Shown: positions 14,963 to 23,059 of the stretch, piece by piece
How positions within the stretch are numbered: the stretch's first letter is position 1
How the letters are laid out: each line of letters opens with the position of its first letter
Source of the DNA: a virus
IMG/VR virus record: IMGVR_UViG_3300021961_000211
Location: 1 to 41,599 of that record
DNA: 41,599 nt
Strand: one strand, 5' to 3'
Program-made: the position numbers and the translations under genes
Notes under the pieces: model-generated
The model's input: the letters and a program-made list of their open reading frames with translations, nothing else
Databases searched by the model: none
What the model was told of the DNA's origin: nothing

Positions 14963-15295
14963 GTGCGCCTTGACGAATTCAATAATCCCAAATTGAACAA
15001 GTTGATCGCAGCAGCAGATCAACTTAGTCATGCGTTGAACACCGGAGTTATAAAAACAAATTGGACTATAGACTTGCTCGGCGAATATTTTAGCAAATTC
15101 GGTCTGCATCTAGGTCCTGATGATTTTTATAATATGATACAACAAAAGCCATTGAACTCTATCATACAAAACATAGAGGGAGATCAAGTGATTTTCAAAG
15201 GTATACCTCAAGGAAAGAAACCTGTTGAAACTCCTCCTCCGGAACAGAGTAAAGAGATAGTTGCAAAAATGGCTAAGCACGCACAAGGTAAGTAA
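14963..15295 (+). CDS. Hypothetical protein, 110 aa (GTG start)
   Basis: Begins at a GTG three bases after the previous stop (MRLDEFNNPKLNKLI). It is helical with a conserved-looking GLHLGPDDFYNMI segment and a short strand (DQVIFKGIP), then a Pro-rich, Lys-rich tail. It has no promoter of its own, so it is probably co-transcribed with the scaffold-like gene. No family is recognised. Confidence 0.65.
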   Translation: MRLDEFNNPKLNKLIAAADQLSHALNTGVIKTNWTIDLLGEYFSKFGLHLGPDDFYNMIQQKPLNSIIQNIEGDQVIFKGIPQGKKPVETPPPEQSKEIVAKMAKHAQGK

Positions 15296-15304
15296 CCTTT
15301 TTAG

Positions 15305-15333
15305 TTGCGTTTACACAACGTCTCAATTAGAAT
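15305..15333 (+). promoter_or_regulatory. Sigma70-like promoter for the IscA-like gene
   Basis: TTGCGT (15305-15310), 17-base spacer, TAGAAT (15328-15333), then six bases to the ATG at 15340. No Shine-Dalgarno sequence is present, so a leaderless message is predicted. Confidence 0.6.
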
Positions 15334-15339
15334 ATTCTA

Positions 15340-15660
15340 ATGATTACGCTAACAGCAAGTGCCAAACAAAGATTTTTACAACAACTTGAGCAGCGCGGCG
15401 AAGGTATAGGAATCATTGTAGGTGTGAAGAAAACAGGCTGCTCGGGTTACGCCTACACCCTTGAGTTTGCCGACAAATGGAGAGCAGAAAATCATTTGAC
15501 TATATTTGATAATTTGTATATATGGGTAGAAGAAGAAGCATTAGAACTTTTAGAAGGCATAACGATTGATTACGTTGATAAAGGGTTAGGTTCGACGTTT
15601 GAATTCATAAATCCTAAAGAAAAAGCACGATGCGGTTGCGGTGAGAGTTTTACAGTTTGA
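15340..15660 (+). CDS. A-type Fe-S cluster carrier (IscA/HesB-like)
   Basis: A 106-aa protein with the three cluster-binding cysteines of the HesB/IscA/SufA family: C34 in KKTGCSGYAY, and C98 and C100 in the CGCG block near the C-terminus. These proteins bind iron or Fe-S clusters and pass them to target enzymes. The length is normal for the family and all ligands are present. Phage copies are known as accessory genes in aquatic phages; they may support host Fe-S enzymes during infection. The stop overlaps the nuclease start. It has its own early-type promoter. Confidence 0.92.
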   Translation: MITLTASAKQRFLQQLEQRGEGIGIIVGVKKTGCSGYAYTLEFADKWRAENHLTIFDNLYIWVEEEALELLEGITIDYVDKGLGSTFEFINPKEKARCGCGESFTV

Positions 15661-16346
15661 TTTACACACCCAACAAGTTCCCATATAGCGAACTGAAAAG
15701 ACAGACTATAGATGGATCAAGGAAATATATAACTCCGGACGGATTCTCAGTCCCCAGTGTCACCACAATACTAGATGCTACTAAGCCTGAAGAAAAGAAA
15801 CAAGCACTGCTTGAATGGCGTAAACGTGTAGGCGAAGAGAAAGCAAAGCAGATAACTGCTGAGGCTGCTGGTCGCGGTACACGTATGCACAAGTGGCTTG
15901 AGAATCATGTCAAGACCGGTGATACGGGTCAACCGGGAACTAATCCTTATAGCATACAAAGCCATAATATGGCTAAGACCATCATCGAAAAGGGATTGAG
16001 CAATTGCCAAGAATTCTGGGGTACTGAAGTCAGTTTATACTTCCCTGAAGTCTATGCAGGTACTACTGACCTTGTGGGAGTACATGATAATAGTGAAGCG
16101 ATCATGGACCATAAACAGACCAACAAGCCTAAAAAGCGTGAATGGATCGATGACTATTTCTTGCAGTTAGCAGCATACGCAACTGCACATAATGAAGTCT
16201 ATGGGACTAATATACGTAAGGGCGTGATCTTTATGTGTAGCGCAGCTAATGAATACCAAGAGTTTATCGTCGAGGGTAAAGAATTCGACTATTACAAAGA
16301 CAAATGGTTTGCTAGATTAGAAGAATATTATAAACAATTCCTATAG
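15657..16346 (+). CDS. PD-(D/E)XK nuclease, RecB/Cas4-like
   Basis: A 229-aa nuclease with RecB-family signatures in order: GRGTRMHKWLE (about 72-82, with the motif I histidine), AGTTDLVGV (motif II aspartate), EAIMDHKQTNK (motif III DxK), and QLAAYATAHNE (the QxxxY motif). No Fe-S cysteine cluster like that of Cas4 or AddB is seen. Phage relatives act in recombination, DNA degradation or end processing. The start is a TTG overlapping the previous stop (TTTGA), consistent with coupled translation. It is transcribed with the IscA-like gene. Confidence 0.87.
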   Translation: MIYTPNKFPYSELKRQTIDGSRKYITPDGFSVPSVTTILDATKPEEKKQALLEWRKRVGEEKAKQITAEAAGRGTRMHKWLENHVKTGDTGQPGTNPYSIQSHNMAKTIIEKGLSNCQEFWGTEVSLYFPEVYAGTTDLVGVHDNSEAIMDHKQTNKPKKREWIDDYFLQLAAYATAHNEVYGTNIRKGVIFMCSAANEYQEFIVEGKEFDYYKDKWFARLEEYYKQFL

Positions 16347-16355
16347 CCCATAAGC

Positions 16356-16363
16356 ATAAATAG
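16356..16363 (+). promoter_or_regulatory. Late-promoter octamer (CATAAATA)
   Basis: Late motif 26 bases before the ATG at 16390. Confidence 0.65.
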
Positions 16364-16389
16364 TTGTACTACTTGGTAAATGTGCAACT

Positions 16390-17652
16390 ATGTCTATCAT
16401 ACAGATTTCAAAAATTCAGCAACGTTCGGGCGATTTAGTCGACCTTCCTCAACTAGATGAAGCAGAACTAGGATTCGCTAGCGATGTAAACAGACTATTC
16501 ATTGGTAAAACCACTGGAAATACAGAAAACATAGAAGTACTCACTGCTTATTCTGACATATCATTTAGTCAATTAGTAGGCGCGGTTGGTAATCTAGATA
16601 TTTCTGCTAGTGTAGCCAACGGCGAAGTTTTAGTTTACGACGGTAATAATTGGGTAAACCGCGGTGGGAACGCAGGTGGATATATCAGTTTAGGCGAAGT
16701 GGGCAACATCTCAATCGAAGGCGGTGCTATAGGATATATTCTCACTACTGATGGTAGCGGCGGACTAAACTGGACACCAAAAGGAATAGTATCACGTAAT
16801 ATACAGGATATCTCAGCCGAATCAACAGCAAGAATGACATTAGCTGAACCTTATCCTTTCGCTGAAGGTTCTGAAATTACAATCAACATGATTGATGGTA
16901 CGTCTTTTGATGTATTGAACGGTAACGTATTTTACTTGAAATCTGTTGCTGGCAATATTCAATTGTATGATTTATTTGAAGATACTGGTTTATTATCTCC
17001 GTTAGACACTACAGGGTTTGGTGCGTATCCTAGCAATACAGGTATAGCAATCTTCAATACTGTCACAGCCAACGGCGGACTAGTAGCTGGTACTACATAT
17101 AGTGTTCAATATAATTCAGGCACAGACTTTGCAGGTGATAGCACATTCACTTATAATTTTACTACCAATACACTAAAAATTCCTAATATAGCAGCAGGTA
17201 CAGATTCAAGTTCTATAGGAACTATCCAAGGTAACTGGACTCTAACAAGCGGTTCAAGATTACAATCAACATATGCTGACCTTGCAGAATATTATTGTGC
17301 AGACCAAGAATATGCACCTGGTACTGTATTAGAATTTGGTGGTAGGCAAGAAGTCACTGTCGCTAAAGAAGAATCAAATAGAATTGCAGGCGTTGTGACT
17401 ACGACTCCTGCTTATGTCATGAACGCTCAACTTCAATGCGAAGAAAATAGTATAGCATTAGCATTGATCGGTCGTGTTCCTGTCAAAGTCAAGGGCGCTG
17501 TCACCAAGGGCGATATGCTTGTAAGCGCAGGACAGGGTTATGCTAAAGCAAGCATAGTCACACCTAAGATCGGCACAGTGATAGGTAAAGCTATCTCCAG
17601 TAAGAATGATGACGGCGAGGGCATCGTCGAAGTGTTGGTTGGCAGACTATAA
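16390..17652 (+). CDS. Tail-fibre-like virion protein, 420 aa
   Basis: A modular fibre or head-appendage protein. The N-terminus (ISKIQQRSGDLVDLP, then EAELGFASDVNRLFIG) is a recurrent anchoring segment of marine T4-like phage fibres. The middle contains short modules such as GEVLVYDGNNWVNRG and YILTTDGSGGLNW, plus a VQYNSGTDFAGDSTFTYNF segment that recurs in the fibre at 37134. The C-terminal domain begins YADLAEYYCADQEYAPG and includes ALIGRVPVKVKGAVTKGDML, a beta-rich domain shared by many phage structural proteins. A role in host recognition or decoration is inferred. It has its own late promoter. Confidence 0.8.
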   Translation: MSIIQISKIQQRSGDLVDLPQLDEAELGFASDVNRLFIGKTTGNTENIEVLTAYSDISFSQLVGAVGNLDISASVANGEVLVYDGNNWVNRGGNAGGYISLGEVGNISIEGGAIGYILTTDGSGGLNWTPKGIVSRNIQDISAESTARMTLAEPYPFAEGSEITINMIDGTSFDVLNGNVFYLKSVAGNIQLYDLFEDTGLLSPLDTTGFGAYPSNTGIAIFNTVTANGGLVAGTTYSVQYNSGTDFAGDSTFTYNFTTNTLKIPNIAAGTDSSSIGTIQGNWTLTSGSRLQSTYADLAEYYCADQEYAPGTVLEFGGRQEVTVAKEESNRIAGVVTTTPAYVMNAQLQCEENSIALALIGRVPVKVKGAVTKGDMLVSAGQGYAKASIVTPKIGTVIGKAISSKNDDGEGIVEVLVGRL

Positions 17653-17660
17653 GATAAATA
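17653..17660 (+). promoter_or_regulatory. Late-promoter octamer (GATAAATA)
   Basis: Late motif directly after the previous stop codon and 18 bases before the ATG at 17679. Confidence 0.65.
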
Positions 17661-17678
17661 CAAGATAGGACAACGGAA

Positions 17679-17954
17679 ATGGCAGCAGCAATTTACACAC
17701 CAAGTGGATCAAGTCAATTATCAGCAGCAGCTACCACGGATAAAGTTCGCATATCAACTACGACTACAGCAATCGCAGTAGCAGTAGGAAATAGTTCTGT
17801 ATCAGCAAATCTCACAGCTTGTGAGATAATTCCAGCAAACTCAATACTAAACTCATTTATAGTAGGCGAAGGCAATTACATAGCATATATTAGCGCAGAC
17901 GGCGGCACAGCAAAATTCTCAATCACTGAACTAGGCGCACCAATAGGCGAATAA
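17679..17954 (+). CDS. Small virion structural protein, 91 aa
   Basis: An Ala/Ser/Thr-rich, beta-rich protein (DKVRISTTTTAIAVAVG, then IAYISADGGTAKFSITEL). The composition is like the neighbouring structural proteins and very low in charge. It is flanked by late octamers on both sides, so it may be transcribed both alone and with the next gene. A decoration or fibre-cap role is plausible; no family is recognised. Confidence 0.7.
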   Translation: MAAAIYTPSGSSQLSAAATTDKVRISTTTTAIAVAVGNSSVSANLTACEIIPANSILNSFIVGEGNYIAYISADGGTAKFSITELGAPIGE

Positions 17955-17979
17955 GCCGCGTAAAAAATAAGCATTTTTT

Positions 17980-17987
17980 GATAAATA
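17980..17987 (+). promoter_or_regulatory. Late-promoter octamer (GATAAATA)
   Basis: Late motif 84 bases before the ATG at 18072. The leader between them is long and structured. Confidence 0.65.
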
Positions 17988-17993
17988 ATATTG

Positions 17994-18034
17994 CTAATAA
18001 CGTTGTTGTTATTAGTTTATGCGGTCCCCGCCGC
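17994..18034 (+). promoter_or_regulatory. Structured 5' leader with two hairpins
   Basis: Hairpin one has a perfect 8-bp stem (CTAATAAC 17994-18001 with GTTATTAG 18008-18015). Hairpin two is GCGG 18021-18024 with CCGC 18031-18034. Both lie between the late promoter and the ribosome binding site AGGAG at about 18059-18063. A role in transcript stability or translation control is inferred. Confidence 0.55.
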
Positions 18035-18071
18035 GTATCGGCTAGAACCCGGCATTATAGGAGATAAAACA

Positions 18072-19055
18072 ATGGGTCGTCCACTAAAAATAGCAAAAGC
18101 GCAAGCAGTTATCACTTTGACTGCTACTAACGCTTCAACAGATGTAGTCACTACATCAGCAAATCTAAGCAATCTAGGTATCATCGCTGGCATGCCATTC
18201 ATTCCAGCAAGTAACATCGGTGGCTTAGTCGCTGGTACAACTTACTGGATCCTAAGCGTGTTGTCAACAACAACATTCACAGTTTCAGCAACACAGCTAT
18301 CAGCAAACCCAACTTATACACCTGTAGATTTATCAGGTACTACTGGTCAATCAGTAGCAGCAACAGTTGGTCTAGTAGATTCATATTTCAACAATCCAGC
18401 TGGTTCAGCAAATACTTACAGTGTAGTCGGTGGTAACACAGCACTATACGGTAACCAAGTATTAGTTGGTGTATGTATCGGTATCGCAGGTGATGGTACA
18501 ATCACTTGTGCAGACGACAGTCCAAACCTAGATGGTGTTGGTACTGACTTTGCAAACACATTTGTAGATGGTACAATCGTATATGATGCTGATGGTGCGA
18601 TACTAGGCACTATCGACGACATCGCAAACGCAAACGCAACATTCGCTACATTCGCAGCAAATGCCGCAGCAAACGTTGACGGTGGTTCATACACATATGG
18701 TACACCAGAAGCAGGTTTCATCGTTCGTCAGAAAGGTAAGCAGAAGTATCTAGTCACTGGTTCAACTAGTGGTTTGACAGCAGCTTGCTATACTGCAAAC
18801 GTAGCAAACACAGCATTGTTGCCAAATACTTTCAACATTGAAGGCACATATGCAAACACTTCAACAGTTTATGTTCAATCATTGAGCGATCATACTGCTG
18901 AATTGTTCGCACTAAATTCAGGTACAACAGCATTGCCAAATGAGACAGCAAACATCAACAATGCAAGTCCTGCATTCGCAACATTCAATACTGCTTATGC
19001 AGCAGATACTTACGGTGGACAACCATATCCAATCGTAACTATCAACAAGGCGTAA
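18072..19055 (+). CDS. Virion structural protein, 327 aa
   Basis: I start at the ATG at 18072 because AGGAG lies just upstream; the frame continues upstream to a TTG at 17991 but that part reads through the structured leader. The protein is very rich in Ala, Thr, Asn and Ser and low in charge, with the beta-rich character of virion surface proteins. A GGLVAGTTYWILSVLSTTTF segment resembles a small module seen in many marine phage structural proteins. The long structured leader and strong ribosome binding site suggest high expression. Its exact location in the virion is unknown. Confidence 0.75.
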   Translation: MGRPLKIAKAQAVITLTATNASTDVVTTSANLSNLGIIAGMPFIPASNIGGLVAGTTYWILSVLSTTTFTVSATQLSANPTYTPVDLSGTTGQSVAATVGLVDSYFNNPAGSANTYSVVGGNTALYGNQVLVGVCIGIAGDGTITCADDSPNLDGVGTDFANTFVDGTIVYDADGAILGTIDDIANANATFATFAANAAANVDGGSYTYGTPEAGFIVRQKGKQKYLVTGSTSGLTAACYTANVANTALLPNTFNIEGTYANTSTVYVQSLSDHTAELFALNSGTTALPNETANINNASPAFATFNTAYAADTYGGQPYPIVTINKA

Positions 19056-19061
19056 TAAGAA

Positions 19062-19382
19062 ATGAGTGTGAATACCGGTGCAACTAAAAGAGTAGAGGCT
19101 GCTGAGACAGAGATCGCCGTCCTTCAGGTACGTTTTCATAGTCTTGAAGAAAAGATGGATGATCTGAAAGTTGAAGTCAAAGACTTACACGATTGTTTAG
19201 ATCGTAATATGCAAGAGACTAAAGCGATCTTGAAAGAATTTCAAAATGCCAACAAAGAATCGCATGACGAATTAGCAGAAAAAATTTCCAACATGGAAAA
19301 AGTAAAATGGATGCTAATGGGTGCGGCAGCAGTTTTAGGTGCAACAGGTATGGAAGCAATTCAAATGTTTTTAGCAAGTTGA
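19062..19382 (+). CDS. Holin-like protein: coiled coil plus C-terminal membrane helix
   Basis: A 106-aa protein in XhlA-like layout. A long heptad-patterned helix runs from about 10 to 80 (AETEIAVLQVRFHSLEEKM, DDLKVEVKDLHDCLDRNM). It is followed by KVKWMLMGAAAVLGATGMEA, a single probable membrane segment preceded by lysines. XhlA-type proteins act with holins in host lysis. The position at the end of a late structural transcript, just before a terminator, fits a lysis or membrane role. A virion-associated coiled-coil protein is the alternative. Confidence 0.6.
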   Translation: MSVNTGATKRVEAAETEIAVLQVRFHSLEEKMDDLKVEVKDLHDCLDRNMQETKAILKEFQNANKESHDELAEKISNMEKVKWMLMGAAAVLGATGMEAIQMFLAS

Positions 19383-19403
19383 TAAAAACATTCTCTACAG
19401 TAG

Positions 19404-19427
19404 AAACGGGGCTTATGCCCCGTTTTT
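19404..19427 (+). terminator. Rho-independent terminator
   Basis: A 9-bp stem (AAACGGGGC 19404-19412 with GCCCCGTTT 19417-19425) with a TTAT loop, and T-rich sequence continuing from 19423. It separates the forward structural block from the convergent Nudix gene. Confidence 0.88.
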
Positions 19428-19833
19428 ATTTTGTGAGTGCTTCTAATTTTTCTCTGACTATATCTATGTTGACTGTACTGAACAGTCCCGGGTGCATTGG
19501 TTTGGGATGTTGATTCATTCCTACCCAAGCGTAACCGATATGTTCATGATTCAGATCAGGAATAAATTCATCATTTACTTCACAGAAAAAAGTATGGTAA
19601 ACAAAAGTATTATTGACGAATTTTTGTATGGGTACTAATTTAGCGTTTTTTGGAAAATACCCGATCTCTTCTAAACATTCTCTTTCTAATCCTTCTAGTA
19701 AAGTTTCGTTGACATTTACTTTACCGCCCGGCACAGCCCATGAGTATTCTTTTTTTGGATCGCTCCTCAAAAGATATAAAAATCTGTCTGTTTTTCGGCT
19801 GTAGAAAAAGCAGCCGGCCGAAGTATTATGCAT
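19426..19833 (-). CDS. Nudix hydrolase
   Basis: A 135-aa Nudix enzyme with the complete box: GGKVNVNETLLEGLERECLE at about 41-60, then EIG (GX5EX7REUXEEXGU). These enzymes hydrolyse nucleoside diphosphates linked to another group, such as oxidised dNTPs, capped or 5'-triphosphate RNA, NADH or ADP-ribose. The substrate cannot be told from the motif. The gene is on the reverse strand with its own sigma70-like promoter placed six bases before the ATG, and there is no Shine-Dalgarno sequence. Confidence 0.92.
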   Translation of the reverse strand: MHNTSAGCFFYSRKTDRFLYLLRSDPKKEYSWAVPGGKVNVNETLLEGLERECLEEIGYFPKNAKLVPIQKFVNNTFVYHTFFCEVNDEFIPDLNHEHIGYAWVGMNQHPKPMHPGLFSTVNIDIVREKLEALTK

Positions 19834-19839
19834 GTTTAT

Positions 19840-19868
19840 ATTGTAGCAAAAAAATAATCAAATGACAA
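19840..19868 (-). promoter_or_regulatory. Sigma70-like promoter for the Nudix gene
   Basis: On the reverse strand: TTGTCA (19868-19863), 17-base spacer, TACAAT (19845-19840), then six bases to the ATG. The -35 box lies in the last codons of gp15. Confidence 0.68.
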
Positions 19869-21234
19869 TACTGTAATCGCCCTGATCATACCAACCTTCA
19901 TAAGATTTCATCCATTGTCCTTCTTGGTCTACATAACGATATTGTATATTCGTTGTGAGATTGGTCACATATTCGACTGTAGTGCTTTCACTAGCATCGA
20001 AACTTACTACCCATGAATTGGTACTTGAATTATATTGAATTATATCATTAGCTTCAGCCACTAGATCGCCCCATGCTATCGTAGAGCCTCCTTCAAAACC
20101 GATATCTTCTACGATAAGATATCTACGACCATTTACTGGTCCTGGTAGTCCAGCATTGGGACCTTGCAGTTGAGGATTGATGACAGCATCAACTGGATCT
20201 AATGTGTTTTGTGGTAGTGTGTCAGGATCGATATCATATATCAATAGTCGATCATCGATTGGATCGGGCACGATAGTACCAACGATATCATCTTCCATAT
20301 ATGGATTCTGCAACCATATCTGACTGATGCCTGGTTTTACTTTTCCATATACGTTCAATAAACTAGTCCAGTAGAGATTTGTATCAGGTGGGCTAGGATC
20401 ATTCAAATCAGTATTAGGTGGATAGAATGCTTCATTAGCTGGCAATAGTTGTAACTTGTTCCCTATCAACAAGACTTTATAACCATATGGTGTTATCTTT
20501 TGTCTAGTACCTAATAATAAATCTTCATCTTGTATATCTTGTAATGCACTGCCTTTATAAATGCTTGCGATGATCTTGTGTATGACTCCCATCTTCTTCA
20601 ATTTACTGCTGGTACTCAACCATATAGGCATATAGAATTTCCAGCTCAACACATCGATAGGATTACCGGTACCTACCGGAATGCTGCGTGAGCTAAATGT
20701 CAATCCGTCTTGATATACAACGCTCAACGATGTCCAGTCAATAAAATTATCTGTGCTTTGTATTTCTAAGCTAGGATTGAACAGTGTACCTAATTGTTCT
20801 ATCAACTGCAATTTTTGATTATAGTTTGTAGTCCAGAAATCAACCTGCATACGTAATGTGTAGGGAACAGGCATCAAGCGTTCTACTGTGAATGCTTGTC
20901 CTTGAACCGTCTCATAACTTTGTGTATCAGTGTTATAAGCACGTTGACGCACTTGAACTTTCTCTACGAATGTAGGATCTTGCATCCAACTCTGATTATA
21001 CTCTAATCCACTGATCCAATAGGTTATGATAGGAGCAGCAGGTAGATTGCTTGCGCTATTATTTGCTATGATAGTAGAAACTTGCCTGCTCTGATCACCG
21101 TACATGACAGGCACACGTATCAATATGTCATTGCCATTTGGATCTTTGCCTTTAGTGACATACCAGTTCGAAAATATCTTTGCGAACTGTAATAAGAATC
21201 TGCGTATCTGATTGTCGTAAAAAAATTGTGCCAT
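19858..21234 (-). CDS. gp15: Tail sheath stabiliser / tail completion protein, gp15-like
   Basis: T4 gp15 forms the hexameric ring that caps the tail and joins it to the neck. The N-terminus here (QFFYDNQIRRFLLQFAKIFS, then ILIRVPVMYGDQSR) matches the T4 pattern FYNSSFRRYATLMGDLFS and FIRVPITYASKEH. Later segments (VPYTLRMQVDFWTTNYNQKL and a DVLSWKFYMPIWL strand) fit the conserved core. At 458 aa it is much longer than T4 gp15 (272 aa); the extra length is a beta-rich C-terminal part. It follows gp14 by three bases on the reverse strand and shares its late promoter. Confidence 0.85.
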   Translation of the reverse strand: MAQFFYDNQIRRFLLQFAKIFSNWYVTKGKDPNGNDILIRVPVMYGDQSRQVSTIIANNSASNLPAAPIITYWISGLEYNQSWMQDPTFVEKVQVRQRAYNTDTQSYETVQGQAFTVERLMPVPYTLRMQVDFWTTNYNQKLQLIEQLGTLFNPSLEIQSTDNFIDWTSLSVVYQDGLTFSSRSIPVGTGNPIDVLSWKFYMPIWLSTSSKLKKMGVIHKIIASIYKGSALQDIQDEDLLLGTRQKITPYGYKVLLIGNKLQLLPANEAFYPPNTDLNDPSPPDTNLYWTSLLNVYGKVKPGISQIWLQNPYMEDDIVGTIVPDPIDDRLLIYDIDPDTLPQNTLDPVDAVINPQLQGPNAGLPGPVNGRRYLIVEDIGFEGGSTIAWGDLVAEANDIIQYNSSTNSWVVSFDASESTTVEYVTNLTTNIQYRYVDQEGQWMKSYEGWYDQGDYSIVI

Positions 21235-21237
21235 GTG

Positions 21238-22962
21238 TTACTCTATCGGTGGTAAATTGTCCGGGGCAAGAGCTAGTATACTTGATAACGGTTGGGCTGA
21301 AGGTATCAACTCTTCCTGATTGTTGTTGTATATCTCACCTTCATTATTTATAAACTGTGATTTCTGTGCTTGGTCGTCAGCAGTGAACCCTGTATCTGTT
21401 CTTACATTTGTAGAAATACGAACCCATAATTGTCCGTCCCAGCGATATAATATCTGCGGCATGTAATCAATGCGTAAGAAATAATCACCTACTTGTGGAT
21501 TTTGTGGGAAACTGATACCTGCTCCGCTTGGATAACCGTTAGGTGCAGTACCGTCGCCTGTGAGATAGCCTGCTTCATAACCGAAACTTCTAGGACTTGC
21601 GCGACTGATATATTGATATGCAGGATCGCAGTCTGCGCGCCAGTCCATCTGTGTGCTGATAGTACCTGTAAAGCCTGGCTGTGTAGGATCTGCGTCGGCA
21701 GTTGCATATGTATTGTCGGCTGTACCATATGGACCTGTGATTGGTCCCAATGACATAACAGATAGTACTTTTTCCCCTTCTAGTGCGCCCGAACCAGTAC
21801 GCTCTGGCAATTGGTATGGTGCTGTTTGTTTCACTTCTAAGCTTGCTTGAACAAATTTGTCAAATTTTTCTGACAGATCAGTATCAGCAGTCAAATCCCA
21901 TATACTTTTTATGATGTCTTTATTGATTCTAATGCCTACGCTAGGATTCTTGTACTTAGGATTGCGCATATAAACGACAGTACCAACAGAACCGGTGCTT
22001 GGTGCACCGCCGCTATATGTTACAACATTGATAGGTGGGGCAGGTTGATTTAGTTTATCAGAAAGAGTACCATTACTCTCATAGATACCATATGTAGGTA
22101 CAACGTACAAGTCTTTTTGACTGTAGCCTGCTTTAGGTACGATGCGTTTAGCTTCTTCCAACTGTTTATTGTTGATCTCAAGGTTCTTATTATATGTCGA
22201 TAAGATATCTTTGAGTTGTTCTCCTGTCTGCAATTGCCAATATGTTTCATTTGGAGGATATATGCCAGCCGGAACTTCTATCAAACTGATGTAATTCTTG
22301 TCACCGTATGTGATCACATACCCAGGTGGATATACTTTATCCTTATCCCATGGACCGAGATAATTATCTTTGTTGATTGGCTCAGTAAGTATCTGTGTAA
22401 ACTCTTGGCTATCGACTAGTGGCTCACACTTGATGCGCCATAGATGTGGATACCAAGTTTGACTAAATCCTTCACTTGCGAAGTTAGCATCAGTGATGCT
22501 ATAGAAACGTTTCAATGCGACTGGAATCGTTTCCTTCAATGGATTGTAATCAAGCAAGTGCGGTAGTTCAAGAACATCGCCCACCATCAACTTTCTGCCA
22601 ATGATGTCGATCATATCATTGTAGTGAACGGTTATGAAAATGATGTCATTATTCAAGAATAAGCCGAATTGGCTTAGATCGAAATCTAGGTTCTGTACGC
22701 TATAATGACCACGCAATCTATAAATGTTAGGATCATATACCCTATCACGATTCTCTAAAAACAACAAGTCCTGTATCTGTGTAGGATCAGGACTGATATA
22801 CTGTGGCTGAGTATAGTCAGGGCTAGGGGTCTGTGCGTTTGGACCCATGTACTTGTGAATGTAAAGATCAGTACCACCCACAGTAAGTTGCTCCGATATA
22901 TTCCTGTCGAAGAACTTGTAATCATTTGTTTTGACTGGGTGATACAGCGATAGTTTGGGCAT
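21238..22962 (-). CDS. gp14: Neck protein, gp14-like
   Basis: I start at the ATG at 22962 (MPKLSLYHP); the frame is open to a TTG eight codons further, but a late octamer lies there. Residues about 30-190 follow the T4 gp14 pattern: a GTDLYIHKYM strand, SPDPTQIQDLLF, then a region with FGLFLNNDIIFITVH, and KLMVGDVLELPHL corresponding to KEGDLIYFPM. T4 gp14 (256 aa) forms the neck with gp13, closing the filled head for tail joining. The 574-aa length reflects a large C-terminal extension. The pairing with gp15 supports the call. Confidence 0.8.
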   Translation of the reverse strand: MPKLSLYHPVKTNDYKFFDRNISEQLTVGGTDLYIHKYMGPNAQTPSPDYTQPQYISPDPTQIQDLLFLENRDRVYDPNIYRLRGHYSVQNLDFDLSQFGLFLNNDIIFITVHYNDMIDIIGRKLMVGDVLELPHLLDYNPLKETIPVALKRFYSITDANFASEGFSQTWYPHLWRIKCEPLVDSQEFTQILTEPINKDNYLGPWDKDKVYPPGYVITYGDKNYISLIEVPAGIYPPNETYWQLQTGEQLKDILSTYNKNLEINNKQLEEAKRIVPKAGYSQKDLYVVPTYGIYESNGTLSDKLNQPAPPINVVTYSGGAPSTGSVGTVVYMRNPKYKNPSVGIRINKDIIKSIWDLTADTDLSEKFDKFVQASLEVKQTAPYQLPERTGSGALEGEKVLSVMSLGPITGPYGTADNTYATADADPTQPGFTGTISTQMDWRADCDPAYQYISRASPRSFGYEAGYLTGDGTAPNGYPSGAGISFPQNPQVGDYFLRIDYMPQILYRWDGQLWVRISTNVRTDTGFTADDQAQKSQFINNEGEIYNNNQEELIPSAQPLSSILALAPDNLPPIE

Positions 22963-22967
22963 AGTAG

Positions 22968-22975
22968 TATTTAGT
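22968..22975 (-). promoter_or_regulatory. Late-promoter octamer (ACTAAATA), reverse strand
   Basis: Late motif ending five bases before the gp14 ATG; the leader would be about one base. It drives the gp14-gp15 pair. Confidence 0.62.
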
Positions 22976-23001
22976 CGATAAATCAATGACTTACAAAGGT
23001 A

Positions 23002-23030
23002 TTGACTTTACCCTCAAATTGAGTTAAAAT
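23002..23030 (+). promoter_or_regulatory. Sigma70-like early promoter
   Basis: TTGACT (23002-23007), 17-base spacer, TAAAAT (23025-23030): the same boxes and spacing as the promoter at 1504. Unlike that one it is followed by a leader of about 23 bases with a Shine-Dalgarno sequence. Confidence 0.75.
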
Positions 23031-23045
23031 AGATAAATGATTGCA

Positions 23046-23058
23046 ACAACGGAGTTGT
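23046..23058 (+). promoter_or_regulatory. Small hairpin holding the Shine-Dalgarno sequence
   Basis: ACAAC (23046-23050) pairs with GTTGT (23054-23058) around a GGA loop, so the GGAG ribosome binding site of the 23060 gene lies in the loop and stem. It could limit or present the site. Confidence 0.4.
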
Positions 23059-23059
23059 C

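Noticed and set aside
14704-15000. Reverse-strand Ala/Ser/Pro frame opposite the scaffold-like gene
   Set aside because: It is a shadow of the acidic Ala/Glu/Pro tail with no regulatory signal.
17991-18071. TTG-started extension with a signal-peptide-like hydrophobic start
   Set aside because: It covers the hairpin leader, and AGGAG directly precedes the ATG at 18072.
21489-22419. Open frames overlapping gp14
   Set aside because: They overlap a long gene with clear gp14 similarity and have no supporting signals.
22963-22986. TTG-started extension of gp14
   Set aside because: It would include the late promoter motif; the ATG at 22962 fits better.
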